The notes under the pieces: generated by a model
The model's database searches: none
Seen by the model: the letters and a program-made list of their open reading frames with translations, nothing else
Told to the model about the DNA's origin: nothing
Part shown: in pieces, positions 57,362-64,000 of the stretch
How the letters are laid out: each line of letters begins with the position of its first letter
Numbering within the stretch: position 1 is the first letter of the stretch
Program-made: the position numbers and the translations under genes
Origin: Homoserinibacter sp. YIM 151385
GTDB taxonomy: Bacteria > Actinomycetota > Actinomycetes > Actinomycetales > Microbacteriaceae
Direction: 5' to 3'
Length of the DNA stretch: 64,000 nucleotides
Assembly: GCF_027912415.1 (NCBI RefSeq)
Contig: NZ_CP115175.1
Coordinates: 930,001 to 994,000 of the forward strand

Positions 57362-58003
57362 ATGGCGAGCGAGCACTACTTCACGGCACAGCCGTCCGGT
57401 GCCCTCGTCACCCGCACCGTCCACGTCCGGCTGGCCGGCGCCGAGCGCGAGCTCGTGACCGCCGGCGGCGTCTTCAGCCCCGACCGCATCGACACCGGGA
57501 CCCAGGTGCTGCTCCAGAACGTGCCGGCTCCGCCGCCGGGCGGGAACCTGCTGGACCTCGGCTGCGGCTGGGGGCCGATCGCCCTGTCGCTCGCCCTCGA
57601 GTCCCCTCGCGCGACCGTGTGGGCGGTCGACGTCAACGAGCGGGCGCTCGAGCTCGTGCGGCGCAATGCGGACTCGCTCGGTCTCCACAACGTCAACGCC
57701 GTGCTCGCCCGGGATGTTCCCGCCGACCTCGTCTTCCGGACGATCTGGTCGAATCCGCCCATCCGGGTCGGCAAGAACGAGCTCCACAGCCTCCTCGAGA
57801 CCTGGCTGCCGCGCCTCGACGAGGCCTCCGACGCCTGGCTCGTCGTGCAGCGCAACCTCGGCTCCGACTCGCTCCAGCGCTGGATGCAGACGCGGTTCGC
57901 CGAGGAGCTGGCCGTCTCGCGCGCCGCGACGAACAAGGGCTACCGCGTGCTGCGGGCCAGGCGACGCGGTCAGAGCTCGGGCAGCGCGATCTCGCCCGAG
58001 TAG
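57362..58003 (+). CDS. RsmC-like class I SAM-dependent methyltransferase
   Basis: A 213-residue protein starting [19 protein letters not shown]. It has the small-domain RsmC family features [22 protein letters not shown] motif [18 protein letters not shown], motif [20 protein letters not shown], and the catalytic SNPPIRVGK (NPPF/NPPI motif typical of base N-methyltransferases). The likely target is rRNA guanine. Its last 34 bp overlap the convergent dapF 3' end. It has a leaderless promoter divergent from hflX. Confidence 0.88.
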   Translation: MASEHYFTAQPSGALVTRTVHVRLAGAERELVTAGGVFSPDRIDTGTQVLLQNVPAPPPGGNLLDLGCGWGPIALSLALESPRATVWAVDVNERALELVRRNADSLGLHNVNAVLARDVPADLVFRTIWSNPPIRVGKNELHSLLETWLPRLDEASDAWLVVQRNLGSDSLQRWMQTRFAEELAVSRAATNKGYRVLRARRRGQSSGSAISPE

Positions 58004-58857
58004 ACGAGCTCGGCCGGTCCGCTCAGCTCGACGCGATCGCCCGCCTCATCGGGGATGACGCGCACGCCGACCGTGCCGCCGGGGACCTCGACCTGCCAGG
58101 CGTCGGGCGCGCCCGCGCCCGCCCAGAGGCGCGTGGCGAGGGCCGCCGCCGCGGCGCCGGTGCCGCAGGAGAGCGTCTCGCCGCTCCCCCGCTCGTGGAC
58201 GCGCATCCGGATGCGCCCGACGCCGTCGAGGACGAGCGGATCGGCGGGCACCACGAACTCGATGTTCGCGCCGTCGACGGGTGCGGGGTCCACGAGGGGC
58301 GCCTGGTGCAGGTCGAGGCCGTCGAGCTCGAGGTCGCTCGCGAGCGCGACCACGATGTGCGGGTTGCCGACGTCGATCGGCTGACCGGGGCGCGCGACCT
58401 GGAGGCCGAGCGCCTGCACGGTCGGCTCGCCGTCGACCGCGACCCAGCGGCCGAGGTCGACGGCCGATCCGCCCGCCTCGCGTCGCACCTGGCGCACTCC
58501 GCCGCGGGTGCCGATCGCCGCCGTCTCGCCGACCGCGAGCTCGATGAGCCCCTCGGCGAGCAGGTGCTCGAGGTAGACGCGCATGCCGTTGCCGCACATC
58601 TCGGCGGGGCTGCCGTCGGCGTTCACATAGTCCATGAACCACTCCGCGCCCGCCTCCGACGCGGCGCGCGCCGCCGGCTCGTCGAGGGCGGCCGAGCGGA
58701 CCGCGCGGATGACGCCGTCGCCGCCGATGCCGAAGCGCCGGTCGGCCAGGTAGGCGAGCTGCGCACGGCTCAGCGGCCGCTCGCCGTCGGCGTCGACGAG
58801 CAGCACGAAGTCGTTGCCGGTGCCGTGGCCCTTGGTGAATCGGAGTGCGCTCGTCAC
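57970..58857 (-). CDS. dapF: Diaminopimelate epimerase
   Basis: Interconverts LL- and meso-DAP for lysine and peptidoglycan synthesis. The 295-residue PLP-independent epimerase has the two catalytic cysteines in [15 protein letters not shown] and [19 protein letters not shown], plus [15 protein letters not shown] at the N-terminus. The start is a GTG at 58855-58857 overlapping the miaA stop (GTGA). It is the last gene of a miaB-miaA-dapF unit and overlaps the methyltransferase gene tail to tail. Confidence 0.95.
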   Translation of the reverse strand: MTSALRFTKGHGTGNDFVLLVDADGERPLSRAQLAYLADRRFGIGGDGVIRAVRSAALDEPAARAASEAGAEWFMDYVNADGSPAEMCGNGMRVYLEHLLAEGLIELAVGETAAIGTRGGVRQVRREAGGSAVDLGRWVAVDGEPTVQALGLQVARPGQPIDVGNPHIVVALASDLELDGLDLHQAPLVDPAPVDGANIEFVVPADPLVLDGVGRIRMRVHERGSGETLSCGTGAAAAALATRLWAGAGAPDAWQVEVPGGTVGVRVIPDEAGDRVELSGPAELVYSGEIALPEL

Positions 58858-59792
58858 GGCATCAAGGCTAGCGCCGCCGCTGTCGCGAGGCCGACGCGGG
58901 CCTCGTCGTCGGCCGCGATCCAGCTCGTGTCGCGGTAGCGGCCGAACCAGCCGACCTGCCGTCGCGCGTAGCGGCGCGTGAGCGCGGCGGTGCGCTCCAC
59001 CGCCTCGCGCTCGCTGAGCAGCCCGTCGAGCTGGAGGAGCGCCTGCGCGTAGCCGATCGCCCGGGATGCGGTGACGCCGAAGCCGGCCGGCCGCAGCGCC
59101 TCGACCTCGCCCACGAGCCCCGACCTCCACATCCTCGAGACGCGGGCGTCGAGCCGCTCGACGAGCGGGGCGCGCTCGAGCCGGAGCCCGATGGTCGCGG
59201 TGCGGCGCCACAGCGCCGACTCGCTCGGAAGCCCGCCGCCGACCGAGGTGCCGGTGAGCTCGACGACCTCGAGGGCGCGCACCAGCCGTCGGCCGTTGTG
59301 GGGGCCGATCGCCTCGGCGCTCCCGGCGTCGATGGTGCGGAGCCGCTGGTGGAGGGCACCGGGGCCGAGCTCCTCGAGCTCGGCCTCGAGCCGGGCGCGC
59401 ACCTCGGGGTCGGTGCCCGGGAAGCGGAAGTCGTAGACGACGCTCGAGACGTAGAGGCCGCTGCCGCCGACCATGATCGGCACGGCGCCGCGGGCCAGGA
59501 TGCCCTCGATCGTCGCGCGGGCGACCTGTTGATAGCGGGCCACGCTCGCCTCCTCGACCGGCTCCAGCACGTCGAGCAGGTGGTGCGGGATGCCGCGCCG
59601 CTCGGGCTCGCGGAGCTTCGCCGTGCCGATGTCCATGCCGCGGTAGAGCTGCATGGCGTCGGCGTTGACAATCTCGGCGGCGTGGCCGCGGGAGGCGAGG
59701 GCTTCGGCGAGGTCGAGGGAGAGCTCGCTCTTGCCGGTGCCGGTGGCGCCGACGATCGCGATGAGCGGCAGCGCCTCCCCGCGGGCCGTCAC
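58854..59792 (-). CDS. miaA: tRNA dimethylallyltransferase
   Basis: Adds dimethylallyl to A37 of tRNAs reading UNN codons. The 312 residues contain the P-loop [50 protein letters not shown] and [35 protein letters not shown] follows, with [11 protein letters not shown] later and a C-terminal helix region. It overlaps miaB and dapF by 4 bp each. The product is the substrate of MiaB, encoded just upstream. Confidence 0.96.
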   Translation of the reverse strand: MTARGEALPLIAIVGATGTGKSELSLDLAEALASRGHAAEIVNADAMQLYRGMDIGTAKLREPERRGIPHHLLDVLEPVEEASVARYQQVARATIEGILARGAVPIMVGGSGLYVSSVVYDFRFPGTDPEVRARLEAELEELGPGALHQRLRTIDAGSAEAIGPHNGRRLVRALEVVELTGTSVGGGLPSESALWRRTATIGLRLERAPLVERLDARVSRMWRSGLVGEVEALRPAGFGVTASRAIGYAQALLQLDGLLSEREAVERTAALTRRYARRQVGWFGRYRDTSWIAADDEARVGLATAAALALMP

Positions 59793-61318
59793 GAGGAGGG
59801 ACGCAGGCCGGGAAGGCCGAGGCTCACGCTGCGCGCGCCGCTCGCGGTGCCGCCGGCGGGGGCGGCCGGAACGGCGCAGCTCTCGGCCTCGGCGCGATCC
59901 CAGGCGTCGCCTGCACGGGTGCGGCGGACCGGGATGGGCGCGCCGTCGGCCGAGTCGGCGATCAGGTAGTGCGGCGCGGCGCGGCTGATGCGCACGGTCG
60001 CGACGTCGCCGGGTCGGGGGGCGATGCTGCCGGGCGTGAGCTCGAAGTGCACGAGGCGGTTGTCCTCGGCACGACCCGAGAGCCGCTGGGTCTCGCCGTC
60101 GCGGCGCCCCTCGGAGGGCGCGACGAGCACCTCGACCTCGCGGCCGACCACGGACTGGTTCTCCTCCGCCGAGATGCGGTCCTGGAGCGCCGTGAGCCGC
60201 TCGTAGCGCGCCTGCACGACCGCCTTCGGCACCTGGTCGTCCATGGTCGCCGCCGGCGTGCCGGGGCGGATGGAGTACTGGAAGGTGAAGGCGGAGGCGA
60301 AGCGCGAGGCCTCGACGACGCGCATCGTCTCCTCGAAGTCCTCCTCGGTCTCGCCGGGGAAGCCGACGATGATGTCGGTCGTGATGGCGGCGTGCGGGAT
60401 GCGCTCGCGCACGCGCTCGAGGATCCCGAGGAAGCGCTCCGAGCGGTAGGAGCGCCGCATGGCCTTGAGGATGCGGTCGGAGCCGGACTGGAGCGGCATG
60501 TGGAGCTGGGGCATGACGCTCGGCGTCTCGGCCATCGCCTCGATGACGTCATCGGTGAACGCCGCCGGATGCGGGCTCGTGAAGCGGATGCGCTCGAGCC
60601 CCTCGATCGCGCCCGCCGCGCGGAGCAGCTTGCCGAAGGCGAGTCGGTCGCCGAACTCGACGCCGTAGGAGTTGACGTTCTGGCCGAGGAGCGTGACCTC
60701 GATCGCGCCGTCGTCGACGAGCAGCTGGATCTCGGAGAGGATGTCGCCCGGGCGGCGGTCCTTCTCCTTGCCGCGGAGCGCGGGGACGATGCAGAAGGTG
60801 CAGGTGTTGTTGCAGCCGACCGAGATGGAGACCCAGCCGGAGGACGCCGACTCGCGCCGGGTCGGGAGGGTGGACGGGAAGACCTCGAGCGACTCGAGGA
60901 TCTCGAGCTGGGCCTCGCCGTTGTGGCGGGCACGCTCGAGGAGCCCCGGGAGCGAGCCCATGTTGTGGGTGCCGAAGACGACATCCACCCAGGGCGCCCT
61001 CTCGACGATGGTCGACGTGTCCTTCTGCGCGAGGCAGCCGCCGACCGCGATCTGCATGCCCTCGTGCTCGCGCTTCACGGCGGCGAGGTGGCCGAGGGTG
61101 CCGTAGAGCTTGTTGTCGGCGTTCTCGCGCACCGCGCAGGTGTTGATGACGACGACGTCGGCCTCCTGGCCGGCGCCGGCCCGCGCGTAGCCGGCCGCCT
61201 CGAGCGAGCCGCTCAGCCGCTCCGAGTCGTGGACGTTCATCTGGCATCCGAAGGTCCGCACCTCGTAGGTGCGCCCGGTGCCGTCGGCGGTCGGCGTGCT
61301 CTGCTCGAGAAGGGTCAT
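59789..61318 (-). CDS. miaB: tRNA-2-methylthio-N6-dimethylallyladenosine synthase
   Basis: Radical-SAM methylthiotransferase. The 509 residues have the N-terminal MTTase domain with three Cys ([38 protein letters not shown]), the radical-SAM CxxxCxxC in [20 protein letters not shown], and a TRAM domain ([20 protein letters not shown] onward). A C-terminal tail of about 45 residues is disordered. The ATG is 9 bp after a TAGAAT box. Confidence 0.96.
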   Translation of the reverse strand: MTLLEQSTPTADGTGRTYEVRTFGCQMNVHDSERLSGSLEAAGYARAGAGQEADVVVINTCAVRENADNKLYGTLGHLAAVKREHEGMQIAVGGCLAQKDTSTIVERAPWVDVVFGTHNMGSLPGLLERARHNGEAQLEILESLEVFPSTLPTRRESASSGWVSISVGCNNTCTFCIVPALRGKEKDRRPGDILSEIQLLVDDGAIEVTLLGQNVNSYGVEFGDRLAFGKLLRAAGAIEGLERIRFTSPHPAAFTDDVIEAMAETPSVMPQLHMPLQSGSDRILKAMRRSYRSERFLGILERVRERIPHAAITTDIIVGFPGETEEDFEETMRVVEASRFASAFTFQYSIRPGTPAATMDDQVPKAVVQARYERLTALQDRISAEENQSVVGREVEVLVAPSEGRRDGETQRLSGRAEDNRLVHFELTPGSIAPRPGDVATVRISRAAPHYLIADSADGAPIPVRRTRAGDAWDRAEAESCAVPAAPAGGTASGARSVSLGLPGLRPSS

Positions 61319-61327
61319 GGTGGCCCG

Positions 61328-61333
61328 ATTCTA
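61328..61333 (-). promoter_or_regulatory. -10 box of miaB promoter
   Basis: TAGAAT on the minus strand, 9 bp before the miaB ATG, in the 31-bp gap after recX. Confidence 0.5.
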
Positions 61334-61349
61334 CGTGCGGGGCTCGCTG

Positions 61350-62159
61350 CTATCGGAACCGGACCTGCGTGCCGTTCGCACCGCGCTTCGGGAGCGCGGC
61401 GTCGACGGCGGCGCGGACGGTGCTGCCGCCGTAGCCGCGCCGCATGAGGAAGGCGGAGAGCCGGCGCTCGGCGACCTCGCGGTCGAGGTGCCGGAGCTGC
61501 CCGGCGCGCTTCTCGGCGATCTCGCGTGCCCGGGCGAGCTCGTCGCCGGTCTCCACGAGCTCGAGCGCGTACTCGATCGCAGCGGGCGACACGAGGCGCC
61601 GCGTGAGCTCCGCGGCGATGGCCGAGCGGCCGAGCCCCTTGCGCTCCTGCAGCGTGCCGACGAGCTGCTGCGCGAGCGCCATGTCGTCGATGAGCCCGAC
61701 GCGCTCGAGCCGCTCGACCTCCGACTCGACGATCTCGGGCGCGAGATCGCGCGTCGCGAGCGTGCGCTCGACCTCTCGGCGCGACAGCCCCCGGCGGGTC
61801 AGTGCGCTCATGGAGATGCGCTCAGCCCGATGCGCGGCGGCATCAGGGTCCTCGGGGCCGGGGGCCTCCCGCTCCTCGGCCCGGAGTTCTTCGACGGAGG
61901 GCTCATCGGCGGAGAGCTCCGCTCCGAGCGCGGAGCCGGGCGAGGACTCCGCCTGGTCGACCGCCCGGAGCCGGCCACGGCGCGGCTCCTGGCCCGGGAC
62001 CGCCCACGCCGCATCGGCGGCTCGCCCTCCCGCGCCGTCGCGCCGGCCGAGCGAGGGGTGCTCGGAGCTCGGAGCGGCCGACGGGGACGCTGCGGGGGGA
62101 CGCGCACCCGGCAGGTAGCTGACGGGGGCGAGACCCCCGTCGGCACGCTCCGAATCCAT
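61350..62159 (-). CDS. recX: Regulatory protein RecX with long disordered N-terminus
   Basis: Modulates RecA filaments. Of 269 residues only the last 160 form the helical RecX core ([80 protein letters not shown]). The first 110 are low-complexity Ala/Pro/Ser/Glu. The start at 62159 lies 5 bp after recA, so it is co-transcribed with it. An internal ATG near the core (SMSALTRRG) is an alternative start. Confidence 0.92.
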   Translation of the reverse strand: MDSERADGGLAPVSYLPGARPPAASPSAAPSSEHPSLGRRDGAGGRAADAAWAVPGQEPRRGRLRAVDQAESSPGSALGAELSADEPSVEELRAEEREAPGPEDPDAAAHRAERISMSALTRRGLSRREVERTLATRDLAPEIVESEVERLERVGLIDDMALAQQLVGTLQERKGLGRSAIAAELTRRLVSPAAIEYALELVETGDELARAREIAEKRAGQLRHLDREVAERRLSAFLMRRGYGGSTVRAAVDAALPKRGANGTQVRFR

Positions 62160-62164
62160 GTCGG

Positions 62165-63244
<1,080 letters not shown>

Positions 63245-63498
63245 GAGGGGTCTCCTTCGTCTGTCGTGGTGGTGCGCCCATCGGCTGTCCGCCCGCCTCG
63301 CGCCGATGGTGCCGGGCGCTCGGGTTCGGGACAGGGCTGCCGCATCGAGCCGGATCCTCCTCCAGGCATCACTGGCGGTCTCTCCGGTGCGGTGCGGTGG
63401 TCTGCTTCCGACGCTCCAGACGCTACGGGGGGCGACCGACATCCATGCCGGGCGACCCGCGAACCGTGGAGGAGCGACGGAATCTCGACCTGTTGAGG

Positions 63499-63527
63499 AG
63501 ACTACTCCGATGCGAACAGATGTTCGA
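63499..63527 (-). promoter_or_regulatory. recA promoter overlapping the SOS box
   Basis: -35 TCGAAC (63522-63527) and -10 TAGTCT (63499-63504) with 17 bp spacing on the minus strand. The -35 is part of the LexA site. Confidence 0.6.
63513..63526. promoter_or_regulatory. SOS box of recA
   Basis: CGAACAGATGTTCG, a perfect LexA palindrome of the Gram-positive type. Confidence 0.9.
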
Positions 63528-63593
63528 GCAGCGGCGCGTCGGCGTGTCGGCGCATTCGAACGCGCACCCGGGGCTCGGTCCGGAGCGAGCGGC

Positions 63594-63818
63594 TCAGCTC
63601 CGCGGATCCGGGAGCCCGACGCCGTGCCGGCGGTCCACCGGCACGTCGCGGGAGCGGCAGAGCGCGAGCCACACCTCGCGCGCCGGAAGTCCCGCCTCCA
63701 GCGCCTCCTCGGGTGTGCGGTCGCCGAGATCCGCGAGCACCGAGTCGCGGACGAGCACGCGCCCGAAGCCCGCGCCGAACTCGTCGTCGACGGCGCGGCG
63801 GAACTCGCTGATCTTCAC
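63594..63818 (-). CDS. DUF3046 domain protein
   Basis: A 74-residue protein starting [20 protein letters not shown] and containing [20 protein letters not shown] and [12 protein letters not shown], the DUF3046 pattern. The family is found almost only in actinobacteria and nearly always just upstream of recA, as here. Function unknown. Possibly a small regulator, but no DNA-binding motif is evident. Confidence 0.88.
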   Translation of the reverse strand: MKISEFRRAVDDEFGAGFGRVLVRDSVLADLGDRTPEEALEAGLPAREVWLALCRSRDVPVDRRHGVGLPDPRS

Positions 63819-63843
63819 GCGCGGCCCTTCGAGCGGAGACGGC

Positions 63844-63869
63844 GATGCCCCGGCCGGGACCGGGGCATC
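63844..63869 (-). terminator. Hairpin after the right-edge gene
   Basis: GATGCCCCGG and CCGGGGCATC form a perfect 10-bp stem with a 6-nt loop, 19 bp after the stop of the partial gene. No T-tract follows. Confidence 0.55.
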
Positions 63870-63888
63870 GAGGAGATGGCGGGACGGC

Positions 63889-64000
63889 TCAGCGGACCGC
63901 GAGGTCGGCGTCGAACTCGGCCACGAGCTCGTCGGGGAGCACGTCGGGGACGACCGGCGAGACCGTGTCGACGCCCTCGATGACGGCGAGGCGGTCGCCC
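63889..64000 (-). CDS. 3' end of an unidentified gene cut by the window edge
   Basis: The last 37 codons of a minus-strand gene are visible, ending VVPDVLPDELVAEFDADLAVR and TGA. The piece is acidic and has no motif that identifies it. In related genomes a helix-turn-helix regulator, cinA or pgsA lies here, but the fragment cannot decide. Confidence 0.55.
   Translation of the reverse strand, partial: GDRLAVIEGVDTVSPVVPDVLPDELVAEFDADLAVR

Larger units (their letters stand above)
63245..63593 (-). promoter_or_regulatory. recA upstream region (no gene)
   Basis: This 349-bp stretch holds the SOS box and recA promoter near its distal end, then a leader of about 240 nt. Several small inverted repeats occur. 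The longer open frames across it are antisense or N-terminal extensions of recA without coding character. Confidence 0.6.

Overview
The window is high-GC DNA (roughly 70% GC) from an actinobacterium. Gene content and order fit Microbacteriaceae or a close relative; the genus cannot be fixed from the sequence alone. Evidence: an actinobacterial rrn operon with no tRNA in the 16S-23S spacer, the der-cmk-tyrA-rluB-scpB-scpA-parA-xerD-nudix-pyrG-recN-nadK-tlyA cluster, the dapF-miaA-miaB-recX-recA-DUF3046 cluster, SOS boxes of the CGAAC-N4-GTTCG type, and many leaderless promoters. Nearly all genes are on the minus strand, so that strand is probably the leading strand here.

Layout in increasing coordinates. 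1-16418: GTPase der (cut by the left edge), cmk, tyrA, rluB, scpB/scpA, a parA-type ATPase, one plus-strand NAD(P)-dependent epimerase, xerD, an ADP-ribose-type NUDIX hydrolase, pyrG, recN, nadK, tlyA, a 55-residue conserved-looking small protein, a NagD-like HAD phosphatase and a protein with a long Arg/Asp/Gly repeat region. 16474-22296: one complete rRNA operon (16S-23S-5S, minus strand) with tandem promoters, a boxA-like leader, a pre-23S processing stem and a terminator. 22355-28302: a Pro/Ala-rich membrane protein, tyrS, a DUF817 membrane protein, a divergent SatD-like/membrane protein pair, and a 3-methyladenine DNA glycosylase.

28311-39945: arginine biosynthesis operon argC-J-B-D-F-(membrane acyltransferase)-argH, with a possible Arg-rich leader peptide before argC, then pheS-pheT upstream. 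39983-43328: gluABCD-type amino-acid ABC transporter. 43411-46133: trmH/SpoU methyltransferase, infC-rpmI-rplT and a DUF1844 gene; infC appears to start at an AUC codon. 46130-50059: an SseB-like protein and histidine genes hisA/priA, hisH, hisB, hisC.

50103-52174: a LysM membrane protein divergent from lexA, with three SOS boxes between them, and a DUF4184 membrane protein. 52221-55564: metF-metE. 55746-64000: hflX, a divergent RsmC-like methyltransferase, dapF, miaA, miaB, recX, recA (with its own SOS box), a DUF3046 protein and the 3' end of one more gene.

Functionally the window is core chromosome: translation (rRNA, infC-rpmI-rplT, pheST, tyrS, der, hflX, rRNA and tRNA modification), amino-acid synthesis (Arg, His, Met, Tyr, the DAP branch of Lys), chromosome segregation, and the SOS/recombination set lexA-recA-recX-recN. 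I found no prophage, insertion sequence, CRISPR array, toxin-antitoxin or defence island, and no clearly new multi-gene system. The most interesting items are regulatory: the AUC start of infC, the putative argC leader, a membrane acyltransferase coupled into the arg operon, hairpins around gluB/gluC and metE/DUF4184, a palindrome at the satD-like promoter, and at least ten near-leaderless promoters.
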